This document shows, piece by piece, positions 17,353 to 27,620 of a DNA stretch of 64,000 nucleotides. The notes under the pieces were generated by a model that was not told the DNA's origin, searched no databases, and saw only the letters and a program-made list of their open reading frames with translations. The position numbers were made by a program, and so were the translations under genes. The DNA is taken from the NCBI GenBank assembly GCA_038961845.1, contig CP152408.1, positions 4,588,001-4,652,000 of the forward strand. Direction: 5' to 3'. Source of the stretch: Xylophilus sp. GW821-FHT01B05 (GTDB lineage Bacteria; Pseudomonadota; Gammaproteobacteria; Burkholderiales; Burkholderiaceae_C). Numbering within the stretch: the first letter of the stretch is position 1; every line of letters begins with the position of its first letter.

Positions 17353-18015
17353 TCAGCGCTTGTCCAGGCGGCGCGCAGCGGCGTTGCCGACAAACTGAAG
17401 GATCTGCACCAGCACGACAAGCAGCGCCACGGTCAGCACCATCACATCGGTCTGGAAGCGGTAGTAGCCATAGCGGATGGCCAGGTCGCCGATGCCGCCG
17501 CCGCCCACCACGCCGGCCACGGCCGAGTACGAGAGAAAGCTCACCGCCAGCACCGTCAGCGCCAGCACCAGGCCAGAGCGCGACTCGACCACCAGCACGC
17601 GCCAGACGATCTGCAGCTCGGTGGCGCCCATGGCGTGGGCCGCCTCGATCACGCCGCGCGGCACTTCGCGCAGGCACTGGTCCACCAGCCGCGCGAAGTA
17701 CGGGATGGCCGCAAACGACAGCGGCACCGCCGCCGCCAGCGGCCCGATCGAGGTCCCCGCAATGACCCGCGTGAAGGGCACCAGGGCCACCAGCAAGATG
17801 ATGAACGGGAAGGAACGCACGGTGTTCACCACCCAGTTCAGCACGTGGAACACCGGCTTGTTGTCCAGCGACTGGCCGGGCCCCAGCAGGAACAGCAGCA
17901 CGCCCAGCGGGCCGCCGATCAGCACGGCGGCCGACAGGCCTATGGCCAGCATCATGAAGGTCTGGCCGGTGGCCAGCCACAGCTCCGGCAGGATGGCCGC
18001 AATGTTCTCAGGCAT
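17353..18015 (-). CDS. metI: Methionine ABC transporter permease
   Basis: 220 aa with about five membrane helices and the coupling loop EAAHAMGATELQIVWRVLV. The length and the C-terminal FQTDVMVLTVALLVVLVQIL fit MetI. I use the ATG at 18015, which overlaps the metN stop by 8 nt, a normal arrangement in this operon. A longer reading frame upstream merely traverses metN. Confidence 0.9.
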   Translation of the reverse strand: MPENIAAILPELWLATGQTFMMLAIGLSAAVLIGGPLGVLLFLLGPGQSLDNKPVFHVLNWVVNTVRSFPFIILLVALVPFTRVIAGTSIGPLAAAVPLSFAAIPYFARLVDQCLREVPRGVIEAAHAMGATELQIVWRVLVVESRSGLVLALTVLAVSFLSYSAVAGVVGGGGIGDLAIRYGYYRFQTDVMVLTVALLVVLVQILQFVGNAAARRLDKR

Positions 18016-18868
18016 AGGCCACCTCACGTGCGTGTGCTTGGTTCGACGCGGATTGCGCCGAAGCTTCGCGGGCATCGCGCTCGCGGCGGCGCACCAGCGC
18101 GTCAATCTCGCGGCCCAGCGCGGTCTTGCGCTCAGGCCCGGGTTCGTCAACGTCGAACTGTTCGATCAAGTGCCCCTGCTCCAGCACCGCCACGCGGCGG
18201 CACAGCACCTCGACCACCGACAGTTCGTGCGTAACGATGACGATCGTGACGCCGATCTTCTGGTTGATGTCGCGCAGCGTCTCCAGCAGCGAGCGCGTGG
18301 TTTCGCTATCCAGCGCCGACGTGGGCTCGTCGCACAGCAGCACCTGCGGCCGCGGCGCCAGCGCACGGGCAATGGCCACGCGCTGCTTCTGCCCGCCAGA
18401 CAGTTGCGCCGGGTAGCTGTCCACCTTCTCGTCCAGGCCTACCAGTTGCAAGCATTCGCGCACGCGCGCATCGATCTCGGCACGCGAGTGGCGGCCGTGG
18501 ATCTTCAAGGGGAAGGCCACGTTGCCAAACACCGTGGCGTTCTGGATCAGGTTGAACTGCTGGAAGATCATGCCGATGTTCTGGCGCGTGTCGCGCAGCT
18601 CGCGGCGCGACAGCGTGGTGAGGTCGCGCCCGCCGACAAAGACCTTGCCCGCATCGGGCCGCTCCAGCAGGTTGATCAGGCGCAGCAGCGTGGACTTGCC
18701 CGCGCCGCTCTTGCCGATCAGGCCAAACACATCGCCCTCGCCGATCTCCAGCGACAGCGAGCGCACGGCGTCGAACACCTCGCCATTGGGCAGGGCAAAG
18801 GATTTCTGCACGCCCTCCAGCCGGATGAGCGGCGGCGCGTGCACGGATGCGGAACTGGTCTGGGTCAT
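18008..18868 (-). CDS. metN: Methionine ABC transporter ATP-binding protein
   Basis: 286 aa. Complete ATPase: Walker A GKSGAGKSTL, Q-loop MIFQQFNLIQNATVFGNVAF, signature QLSGGQKQR, Walker B VLLCDEPTSALD and H-loop VTHEL. The signature and the early MetN blocks are typical, but the protein is shorter than E. coli MetN (about 343 aa). It appears to lack most of the C-terminal ACT-like domain through which cytoplasmic methionine shuts the transporter. Start ATG at 18868. Confidence 0.88.
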   Translation of the reverse strand: MTQTSSASVHAPPLIRLEGVQKSFALPNGEVFDAVRSLSLEIGEGDVFGLIGKSGAGKSTLLRLINLLERPDAGKVFVGGRDLTTLSRRELRDTRQNIGMIFQQFNLIQNATVFGNVAFPLKIHGRHSRAEIDARVRECLQLVGLDEKVDSYPAQLSGGQKQRVAIARALAPRPQVLLCDEPTSALDSETTRSLLETLRDINQKIGVTIVIVTHELSVVEVLCRRVAVLEQGHLIEQFDVDEPGPERKTALGREIDALVRRRERDAREASAQSASNQAHAREVAYA

Positions 18869-18952
18869 GGCGGCATGGGCCTTGGCCCGCACGGTGCGGG
18901 GCACGAGGCCGTTAAAGCTGCCCAGTATGGAAAGCAGCCTGCGCAAACGGAA

Positions 18953-18980
18953 CGAACAAATAGCGCACTGCTTATGCGCT
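18953..18980 (-). promoter_or_regulatory. Motif and dyad upstream of metN
   Basis: On the minus strand AGCGCA (18980-18975) and TGCGCT (18967-18962) form a dyad with a 7-nt spacer and run into ATTTGTTCGT. The latter is also found upstream of the NlpA gene at 14638. The element lies in the 248-nt gap between sfnB and metN, in which I see no gene. Confidence 0.4.
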
Positions 18981-19116
18981 TTTCGAGTACCCGCCCCGGA
19001 CGCAGTGGGCCCATACGGGTTTGCAATCATGGTGAGAACAAGGCGCGAAGCCGCAGACAGTGCTTCAGCACGGCAAGGCGAAGCAACGCCGTTATCGCCT
19101 TGATTGCGAAGCCGTG

Positions 19117-20328
19117 TCAGCCGTAACCGTAAGGGTTTGGCACCTCACCCGCCAGCAACCAGGCACCAATGCCCTGGTGCCGGTAGTCCAGCGGGTCATG
19201 CAGCGTGTGCACGCGCACATTGCGCCAGAAGCGGTCCAGGCCATGGCGCGAGGCCGTGGCGCGCGCGCCGACCAGCTCAAAGATCTGCGCCGTCAGGTGC
19301 AACGAGACCCGTGCCGCCTGGGTACGCGCCGATGCGATGCGGATGGCCAGCGTGGCCCGCTGCTCGGCCGTCAACGCCGCGCCCAAATCCCAGGCCTGCT
19401 GGAAGGCGGCATGGGTCTGGTCCGACAGCGCAATGGCAGCCTGCAGGCTGGCCCACAGCTCGCCCGCACGCAATTGCAGCATGCGGTCGTCCTGCGCCCG
19501 CTCCACGCCAGCCATGGGCCAGGGCTGGGTCTGCTCGCGCGTGAAGTCCACCGCCGCGCGCAGGGCGCCGACTGCATTGCCCAGGTAGATCTCGGTCAGC
19601 ACCACCTGGCCGATCAGGTTGCGCAGGGTCGCATGCGGGCTCGATGCCACGCCCGGCGGCCCCAGCACCTCATCAGCGGCGATCTGGACCTTGTCGAAGG
19701 AGACGTTGCCGCTGTCGGTCTGGCGCTGGCCCATGTTGTCCCAGTCGCCGTGCACGTGCACACCAGCGCGCGAGGTCGGGATCACGGCGAACAGGCGGTC
19801 GGTCGGCTCAGGGCCCAGCGATACGGAGATATTGAGCACGTCGGAGTCGCTCGCGCCCGAGCAAAAGCCCTTGGTGCCGTTGAGCACCAGGCCATCGGGC
19901 GTGCGCGTGGCCACCAGGCGCGTGTCCCGCGCATTGACCGCATTGCCCCAGAACCAGCGCTCGCGCACCGTGGCACCCAACAGGCGCGCCTGTTGTTCAG
20001 GCGACGCAAACAGCAGCACGCTGGCCACCTGCAGGTGCTGAAAGCCGAACAGGTGCGCAAGCGAACTATCAGCCTCGGCCAGGCGGCGCAGGATGCGGAA
20101 GATCAGCGGCCAACTGGCGCCTTGCCCACCCAGGGCCGGCGGGATCGCCAGCGTGAGCAGCCCGCTGTCGCGCAGCAGTTTGCGCTCCGCCAATGCGGTG
20201 CCGCCGGCGCGGTCGCGTTCCACGGCGGTGGCGGCGAGGGCGGCGGCGGTCGACAAGACCACCTCCGTCAGGCCGCCGAAGTCTTCGGTGAAAGGATCGG
20301 AGGAAAGAAGGGCGGAAGTCAAAGACAC
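19117..20328 (-). CDS. SfnB/DszC-like flavin-dependent monooxygenase (acyl-CoA dehydrogenase fold)
   Basis: 403 aa from the GTG at 20328. It has the three-part acyl-CoA dehydrogenase fold: an N-terminal helical domain, a mid beta domain (NGTKGFCSGASDSDVLNISV) and a C-terminal helical bundle. DSSLAHLFGFQHLQ and ASRHGLDRFWRNVRVHTLHD match the SfnB/DszC group better than true acyl-CoA dehydrogenases. That group uses reduced flavin to oxygenate sulfones or related organosulfur compounds under sulfur limitation. Its place upstream of metNIQ supports a sulfur-scavenging role. The precise substrate is open. Confidence 0.8.
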   Translation of the reverse strand: MSLTSALLSSDPFTEDFGGLTEVVLSTAAALAATAVERDRAGGTALAERKLLRDSGLLTLAIPPALGGQGASWPLIFRILRRLAEADSSLAHLFGFQHLQVASVLLFASPEQQARLLGATVRERWFWGNAVNARDTRLVATRTPDGLVLNGTKGFCSGASDSDVLNISVSLGPEPTDRLFAVIPTSRAGVHVHGDWDNMGQRQTDSGNVSFDKVQIAADEVLGPPGVASSPHATLRNLIGQVVLTEIYLGNAVGALRAAVDFTREQTQPWPMAGVERAQDDRMLQLRAGELWASLQAAIALSDQTHAAFQQAWDLGAALTAEQRATLAIRIASARTQAARVSLHLTAQIFELVGARATASRHGLDRFWRNVRVHTLHDPLDYRHQGIGAWLLAGEVPNPYGYG

Positions 20329-20590
20329 GGGACAGGGCCGGCCGGCAAGGCGGCAAAGTGGGATGGCAGCTAGCTGCCGGGCGAAGCCGCCGAGTCTAGA
20401 AAGCCCCCTGTCCCGGGGAAAGACGCGTTTCAACTATGCATATACGCAACACGGCTGCCCGCCCTGCTCCGCAGCCCCCTGCCCGCGCGAAGCGAGCAAA
20501 TACTGGCACGTAAAGGCATGCTGGGCCGCCATTGTCCAGAGGACATGCGATGGTAGGATGCATTTTTTTACCATTGCCCCGCCGGACCTG

Positions 20591-22318
<1,728 letters not shown>

Positions 22319-22351
22319 AAACCACACAAAACGGTACCAACCGGGGGCGAT

Positions 22352-23569
22352 ATGGCGACAGCTGCGTCGAGGGATCTCAAGGAATTCGTCTTCGAATGGG
22401 AGGGCAAGGACCGCCAGGGCAAGATCGTGCGCGGGGAAATCCGCGCGGGCGGCGAGAACCAGGTGCAGGCCACGCTGCGGCGCCAGGGCGTGCTGCCGAC
22501 CAAGATCAAGAAGCGGCGCCTGCGCTCGGGCAAGCGGATCAAGCCCAAGGACATCGCCATCTTCACCCGGCAGCTCGCCACCATGATGAAGGCCGGCGTG
22601 CCGCTGCTGCAGTCCTTTGACATCGTCGGCCGTGGCAACACCAATGCCAGCGTGACCAAGCTGCTCAACGAGATACGCGCCGACGTGGAAACCGGCAGCT
22701 CGCTGTCGTCGGCCTTCCGCAAGCACCCGATGTACTTCGACAGCCTCTACTGCAACCTGGTGGAGGCCGGCGAAGCCGCCGGTATCCTGGAGGCGCTGCT
22801 GGACCGGCTGGCCACCTACATGGAGAAGACCGAGGCGATCAAATCCAAGATCAAGTCGGCGCTGATGTACCCGACCTCGGTGCTGATCGTGGCCTTCGTG
22901 GTGGTCGCGGTGATCATGATCTTCGTGATCCCGGCCTTCAAGGAAGTGTTCACCTCATTCGGCGCCGACCTGCCGGCGCCCACGCTGTTCGTGATCGCGC
23001 TCAGCGAGTTCTTCGTCTCTTACTGGTGGCTGATCTTTGGCGGCCTGTTTGGCGGTATCTACTTCTTCTTCCAGGCCTGGAAGCGCAACGAGAAAATGCA
23101 GCGCACCATGGATCGGCTGCTGCTGAAGGTGCCGGTCTTCGGGAAGCTGATTGAAAAATCCTGCGTCGCGCGCTGGACCCGCACGCTCTCCACCATGTTC
23201 GCCGCCGGCGTGCCGCTGGTCGAGGCGCTGGATTCGGTGGGCGGCGCTTCGGGCAACTCGGTCTACGCGATCGCAACAGAGCGCATCCAGCAGGAAGTCT
23301 CCACCGGCACCAGCCTCACGGCGGCCATGGGCAATGCCAATATCTTCCCGTCCATGGTGATCCAGATGTGCGCCATCGGCGAGGAATCTGGCTCCATCGA
23401 CCACATGCTGGGCAAGGCTGCGGATTTTTATGAAGAAGAGGTAGATGAGATGGTCAAGGGACTCTCCAGCCTGATGGAGCCGATCATCATCGTGTTCCTG
23501 GGCACGCTGATCGGGGGCATCGTGGTGTCGATGTACCTGCCCATCTTCAAGCTCGGCCAGGTCGTCTGA
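22352..23569 (+). CDS. pilC: Type IV pilus inner-membrane platform protein
   Basis: 405 aa, GspF family. Two T2SF domains repeat the pattern FTRQLATMMKAGVPLLQSFD and WTRTLSTMFAAGVPLVEALD. There are three membrane segments (around 170-190, 220-240 and 375-395). It couples the PilB motor to the pilus base. It follows pilB by 33 nt and overlaps pilD by one base (TGATG). Confidence 0.96.
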   Translation: MATAASRDLKEFVFEWEGKDRQGKIVRGEIRAGGENQVQATLRRQGVLPTKIKKRRLRSGKRIKPKDIAIFTRQLATMMKAGVPLLQSFDIVGRGNTNASVTKLLNEIRADVETGSSLSSAFRKHPMYFDSLYCNLVEAGEAAGILEALLDRLATYMEKTEAIKSKIKSALMYPTSVLIVAFVVVAVIMIFVIPAFKEVFTSFGADLPAPTLFVIALSEFFVSYWWLIFGGLFGGIYFFFQAWKRNEKMQRTMDRLLLKVPVFGKLIEKSCVARWTRTLSTMFAAGVPLVEALDSVGGASGNSVYAIATERIQQEVSTGTSLTAAMGNANIFPSMVIQMCAIGEESGSIDHMLGKAADFYEEEVDEMVKGLSSLMEPIIIVFLGTLIGGIVVSMYLPIFKLGQVV

Positions 23570-24432
23570 TGGGTGTGTCACCAGAGATCGACGCCGCGCT
23601 GGCCGGCCTGCTGGGCCTGTTGATCGGCAGCTTTTTGAACGTGGTCATCCACCGCCTGCCGCGCATGATGGAGCGCCAGTGGGCAGAGGAATGCGCGGCC
23701 ATTGCCGCCGGCGACGATGCAGCCGCGGCGCCGGCCGCGCCGGCCGAGGAAGCCTTCAACCTCATCGTGCCGCGCTCGCGCTGCCCGTCCTGCGGCCATG
23801 GCATCCGCTGGTACGAAAACCTGCCGGTGCTGAGCTGGCTGGCGCTGCGCGGCCGCTGCTCGGCCTGCAAGACGCCGATCAGCGTGCGCTACCCGCTGGT
23901 CGAGCTGGCCACTGGCGCGCTGTTCGCCTTCTGCGTCTGGCGCTGGGGCGTGACGCCCGTGGGCGGCGCCTGGTGCGCCTTCTCAGCGGCCCTGCTGACG
24001 CTGGCGCTGATCGATTGGGACACCACCCTGCTGCCTGACGACATCACGCTGCCCCTGCTCTGGGTCGGTCTGATCGCCGCCGTACTGGGCTGGACCAGCG
24101 TGCCCCTAGCCAGCGCCGTGTGGGGCGCGGTTGCCGGCTACCTCTCGCTGTGGCTCATCTACTGGGCCTTCAAGCTGCTGACCGGCAAGGAAGGCATGGG
24201 CTATGGCGACTTCAAGCTGTTTGCGGCGCTGGGCGCCTGGTTCGGCTGGCAGGCGCTGGTGCCGCTGATTCTGGTCGCCTCCATCGTCGGAGCCGTGATC
24301 GGCATTGCCATGAAGCTGCGCAGCAGCCTGCGCGAAGGCGGCTACGTGCCCTTCGGCCCCTTCCTGGCCGCAGCAGGCCTGAGCGGCATGGCCTTCGGGC
24401 CGGAATGGGCGCTGCGCCTCATCGGTCTCTGA
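23569..24432 (+). CDS. pilD: Prepilin leader peptidase / N-methyltransferase
   Basis: 287 aa. Membrane aspartyl protease that trims and N-methylates prepilins. The cytoplasmic zinc-binding pair is seen in RCPSCGHGIRW and RCSACKTPISVRY. The catalytic aspartates lie in LALIDWDTTLLPDD and the GMGYGDFKLFAALGAW block. About eight membrane helices. The insert between the first helix and the zinc motif is alanine-rich and longer than in E. coli PppA. Confidence 0.95.
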   Translation: MGVSPEIDAALAGLLGLLIGSFLNVVIHRLPRMMERQWAEECAAIAAGDDAAAAPAAPAEEAFNLIVPRSRCPSCGHGIRWYENLPVLSWLALRGRCSACKTPISVRYPLVELATGALFAFCVWRWGVTPVGGAWCAFSAALLTLALIDWDTTLLPDDITLPLLWVGLIAAVLGWTSVPLASAVWGAVAGYLSLWLIYWAFKLLTGKEGMGYGDFKLFAALGAWFGWQALVPLILVASIVGAVIGIAMKLRSSLREGGYVPFGPFLAAAGLSGMAFGPEWALRLIGL

Positions 24433-24448
24433 CGCCCGGCACCGGCAT

Positions 24449-25048
24449 ATGCGCAAGCTCGGCCTGACCGGCGGTATCGGCAGCGGCAAGAGCACGGTGG
24501 CCGGGCTGCTGGCCGGGCATGGGGCGGTGGTCATCGATGCCGATGCCCTGTCCCGCGCCACGACCGCGCCTGGTGGCGCTGCCATGCCGCAGATCGCCCA
24601 GGCCTTCGGGGCGGACTTCATACAAGCGGACGGCGCACTGGACCGCACCCGCATGCGCGCCCTGGCTTTCTCCGACGCCAGCGCGCGGCAGCGGCTGGAG
24701 GCCATCGTGCATCCGCTGGTAAGACAGGCAACTGAAAACCTGACGGCCGAGGCCGCCCGCGCAGGCGCGCGCTGGGTGGTGCACGACGTGCCGCTGCTGG
24801 TGGAGTCCCGCCGCTGGGCGGGCCAAGTCGACCGGGTGCTGGTGGTGGATTGCCGCCCGGAAACCCAGATAGCACGCGTCATGGCGCGCAGCGGCATGAC
24901 CGAGGAGGCCGTGCGCCAGGTGATCGCCGCGCAGGCCAGCCGGCCAGAGCGCCTGCGTGCAGCCGACATCGTGGTCTACAACGACGACTGCACCCTGGCC
25001 GAACTGGCTGTAACGCTGGGCCTGATGGCCGCAAACTTGGGACTATGA
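24449..25048 (+). CDS. coaE: Dephospho-CoA kinase
   Basis: Last step of CoA synthesis, phosphorylating the ribose 3'-OH of dephospho-CoA. 199 aa with P-loop GGIGSGKST, the DADALSR acidic motif and the conserved VHPLVR and DVPLLVESRRW blocks; the RIMARSG-like lid reads RVMARSGMTEE. It sits 16 nt after pilD and overlaps zapD by ATGA. Confidence 0.95.
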   Translation: MRKLGLTGGIGSGKSTVAGLLAGHGAVVIDADALSRATTAPGGAAMPQIAQAFGADFIQADGALDRTRMRALAFSDASARQRLEAIVHPLVRQATENLTAEAARAGARWVVHDVPLLVESRRWAGQVDRVLVVDCRPETQIARVMARSGMTEEAVRQVIAAQASRPERLRAADIVVYNDDCTLAELAVTLGLMAANLGL

Positions 25049-25812
25049 TGGCCAGCGTGATTCTTTACGAATATCCCTTCAACGAACGTATCCGGACCTA
25101 CCTGCGACTTGAGCAGCTGTTCCGCCGCCTTGGCGAACTGGTCCCGCGCGAGCACCCGCTGGACCACCACTACGCGCTCGCCTCTGTGTTCGAAATCATG
25201 GATGTCGCGGCCCGCGCGGACCTCAAGTCCGATGTGCTGAAGGATCTGGAAAAGCAAAAGCACCAGCTCGATGCCTACCGCGGCAATCCCTCGATCGCCG
25301 AAGGCGTGCTCGATGGCGTGATCGCGCAGATAGACCATTGCTTCGAGGCGCTCAACCACCAAACCGGCAAGGCCGGAATGGCGCTCACCGAGAACGATTT
25401 CTTGATGAGCATCCGCAGCCGCATCGGCATCCCGGGCGGCACCTGCGGCTTTGACTTGCCGGCCTACTACGCCTGGCAGCACCGCAGCGCCGCCGAGCGC
25501 AGCGCCGAGATCAGCGGCTGGGTCTCCACCCTGGCGCCGCTGGCAGAGTCGGTCTACCTGCTGCTCCAGCTGCTGCGCGATTCAGGCCTGCCGCAAAAGG
25601 TAATGACCCAGCACGGCCAGTTCCAGCAGACCCTGCCGCAGGGCCGCAGCTTCCAGTTGCTGCGCCTGCGCATCGACCCGGCAACTGGCGTGGTGCCCGA
25701 GATCAGCGGCAACCGGCTGATGGTGTCGGTACGCCTGATGCGCCACGAAGCCGACGGCCGGCTGCGCGCCTCGAATGATGACGCGGGCTTTGAGCTCACC
25801 CTTTGTTCATGA
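25045..25812 (+). CDS. zapD: Cell division protein ZapD
   Basis: 255 aa. FtsZ-bundling factor of the Z ring. The N-terminus MASVILYEYPFNERIRTYLR is diagnostic, and FEIMDVAARADLKSDVLKDL and IPGGTCGFDLPAYYAW follow. Two consecutive ATGs (25045 and 25048) overlap the coaE stop, so translation is coupled. It overlaps yacG in the same way. Confidence 0.95.
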   Translation: MMASVILYEYPFNERIRTYLRLEQLFRRLGELVPREHPLDHHYALASVFEIMDVAARADLKSDVLKDLEKQKHQLDAYRGNPSIAEGVLDGVIAQIDHCFEALNHQTGKAGMALTENDFLMSIRSRIGIPGGTCGFDLPAYYAWQHRSAAERSAEISGWVSTLAPLAESVYLLLQLLRDSGLPQKVMTQHGQFQQTLPQGRSFQLLRLRIDPATGVVPEISGNRLMVSVRLMRHEADGRLRASNDDAGFELTLCS

Positions 25813-26039
25813 TGAGTCACGACCCAACGGTATACGCACGTCCGCAATCCGGCGAGCGCGTGGTCGCCTGCCCGCAATGCCGCGGCGATAGCGTCTATTC
25901 ACCACGCAACCCATTCCGCCCTTTTTGCAGCGCGCGTTGCAAGGGTGTGGACTTTGGCGCCTGGGCCAGCGAGGAATTCCGCATGCCGAGCGAGACGCCG
26001 CCCGAAGACGAGCACTACGGCGATCCGCGACTGCAATAG
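25809..26039 (+). CDS. yacG: DNA gyrase inhibitor / zinc-finger protein YacG
   Basis: 76 aa. The zinc ribbon is given by VACPQC and FCSARCK (Cys-X2-Cys ... Cys-X3-Cys), followed by the typical VDFGAWASEEFRMP. E. coli YacG binds GyrB and blocks DNA binding. The doubled ATG at 25809/25812 overlaps the zapD stop; an in-frame TTG at 25803 is less likely. Confidence 0.93.
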   Translation: MMSHDPTVYARPQSGERVVACPQCRGDSVYSPRNPFRPFCSARCKGVDFGAWASEEFRMPSETPPEDEHYGDPRLQ

Positions 26040-26053
26040 GCACTTTATGAGGG

Positions 26054-26112
26054 AAATAGGGCTCTAGCCCTTACCCCGCCTGGGCTATTAGCTATTATTT
26101 TAATAGCAAACA
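26054..26112 (+). repeat. Family-B dispersed intergenic repeat, copy 3
   Basis: AGCCC and GGGCT arms are followed by GCTAT-attatttta-type loop-ATAGC. It separates the convergent yacG and mutT ends and probably folds as two successive hairpins. Confidence 0.72.
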
Positions 26113-26126
26113 ACCCCACAAGCCAT

Positions 26127-26561
26127 TCAAGGCAGCGTGTGCGTAGGCCCGCTGAAGCCGCGCTCTTGCGCCATCCAGGCCAGCACCGGATAGGCGCCTG
26201 GCAGTACCGGCGCCACCTTCAAGGGCAGCTGCTCCCAGGACATCTGCTGGCCTTCGCGCATCTCGAACTCGCCCTCCCAGCTATGGACGCGGCACCAGTG
26301 CAGGCGCACCAGCGCATGAGGGTAGTCGTGCTCGGTCACCTTCCAGACCTCGGCCGGCCCGATGGTGACGCCCAGCTCTTCGATCAGCTCGCGGCGCAGC
26401 GCCTGCTCCACCGTCTCGCCGGCTTCGAGCTTGCCGCCGGGGAACTCCCAGTAGCCCGCATAGGGCTTGCCCGCGGGCCGGCTGCTGATCAGCATGGCGC
26501 CGTCCGGGCGCAGCAGGATGCCCACCGCAACTTCAGTGTGGGTGCGTGTAGTGGTGCCCAT
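26127..26561 (-). CDS. mutT: 8-oxo-dGTP diphosphatase (MutT family)
   Basis: 144 aa from the ATG at 26561. The complete Nudix box reads GGKLEAGETVEQALRRELIE followed by ELG, and WEFPGGKLEAGE is typical of MutT proteins that sanitise oxidised nucleotides. It is the last gene of a minus-strand series secA-argJ-DUF815-mutT. The 141-nt gap to the preceding DUF815 gene is filled by a family-A repeat. Confidence 0.88.
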   Translation of the reverse strand: MGTTTRTHTEVAVGILLRPDGAMLISSRPAGKPYAGYWEFPGGKLEAGETVEQALRRELIEELGVTIGPAEVWKVTEHDYPHALVRLHWCRVHSWEGEFEMREGQQMSWEQLPLKVAPVLPGAYPVLAWMAQERGFSGPTHTLP

Positions 26562-26580
26562 CTCAGTTATCCATGGCACG

Positions 26581-26702
26581 GATGCCAAAGGTCGCGGAAC
26601 AGGCCATGCCAGAACATCCGCGGAACTGGCTTTGCCAGGCCGCAGGATGCGCCCCCTCGCAGGGGGGAGGCGAAGACGCGAAGCGCGTAGCCTGGGGGTG
26701 TT
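26581..26702 (-). repeat. Family-A gene-end repeat, copy 1
   Basis: Imperfect 120-nt element directly after the DUF815 stop codon (minus strand). It contains hairpin CTGGC-TTT-GCCAG at 26626-26638 and a CCCCCT/AGGGGG hairpin with a 3-nt loop. Related copies follow the argJ and secA stop codons (27621-27719 and 29010-29161). Confidence 0.8.
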
Positions 26703-27572
26703 TCATTCCATACGCCCCGCATAGTCACGTGCGAACTGGTAGGCGACGCGGCCGCTGCGCGAGCCGCGCTCCAGCGCCCACACCAATGCCTCCGAGCGGG
26801 CCGCCGCGATCGCGGCTTCGGACACGGCAAAGTGACGCAGCCACTGACCGGTGATGGTCAGGTATTCGTCCTGGGTGAACGGGTAGAAACTGACCCACAG
26901 GCCAAAGCGCTCGGACAGCGAAATCTTCTCTTCCACCACCTCGCCCGGATGGATCTCGCCCTCGGCGGAGGTGGTGTACGTGAGGTTGTCCTTCATGTGC
27001 TCGGGCAGCAGATGACGGCGGTTGCTGGTGGCGTAGATCAGCACATTGGGTGTGGCCGCGGCAATGGAGCCATCCAGGATGGACTTCATGGCCTTGTAGC
27101 CCGGCTCGCCGTCCTCGAAGCTCAGGTCGTCGCAGAAGACGACGAACTTCTCGGGCCGCGCAGAGACGATGTCCACGATGTCGGGCAGATCGGTCAGGTC
27201 CGCCTTGTCGACCTCGATCAGGCGCAGGCCCTGCGGCGCAAAGGCGTTGAGGCAGGCCTTGATCAGCGAGGACTTGCCGGTGCCGCGCGCGCCCGTCAGC
27301 AGCACGTTGTTGGCCGGGCGGCCTTCGACGAACTGGCGCGTGTTGCGCGCTATCTTTTCCTTCTGCGCATCGATCTCACGCAACTCATCCAGCCCCAGCG
27401 CCGCCACATGGCGCACCGGCTCCAGCCGCCCCACACCATTGCCGCGCTTGCGGTAGCGCCAGGCAATAGCCCCAGTCCAGTCCGGCTCGGACAAAGGCTG
27501 CGGCAGCACCGCCTCCAGCCGCGTCAGCAACTGCTCGGCATGCGCCATCAGGTGTTCGAATTTTTCGTTCAA
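26703..27572 (-). CDS. DUF815-family P-loop ATPase
   Basis: 289 aa. AAA-type ATPase with Walker A GARGTGKSS, Walker B-like VVFCDDLSFE and an arginine-rich region YATSNRRHLL. The DUF815 family is widespread next to mutT/argJ in betaproteobacteria but has no established role that I know of. I prefer the TTG at 27572 because GGAGAA lies 6 nt upstream and homologues begin at NEKF. The ATG at 27602 would add ten residues without a ribosome site. Confidence 0.85.
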   Translation of the reverse strand: MNEKFEHLMAHAEQLLTRLEAVLPQPLSEPDWTGAIAWRYRKRGNGVGRLEPVRHVAALGLDELREIDAQKEKIARNTRQFVEGRPANNVLLTGARGTGKSSLIKACLNAFAPQGLRLIEVDKADLTDLPDIVDIVSARPEKFVVFCDDLSFEDGEPGYKAMKSILDGSIAAATPNVLIYATSNRRHLLPEHMKDNLTYTTSAEGEIHPGEVVEEKISLSERFGLWVSFYPFTQDEYLTITGQWLRHFAVSEAAIAAARSEALVWALERGSRSGRVAYQFARDYAGRME

Positions 27573-27620
27573 GCTCGGTTCTCCATCACAACGCAAAAGC
27601 ATTCACGGGGCGTCTTGCCT

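Noticed and set aside
20504..20515. TGGCACG followed by GGCA upstream of pilB, resembling a sigma-54 promoter.
   Set aside because: The GG and GC dinucleotides are only 9 nt apart, not 10, and the -12 box is poor. Sigma-54 promoters tolerate spacing changes badly.
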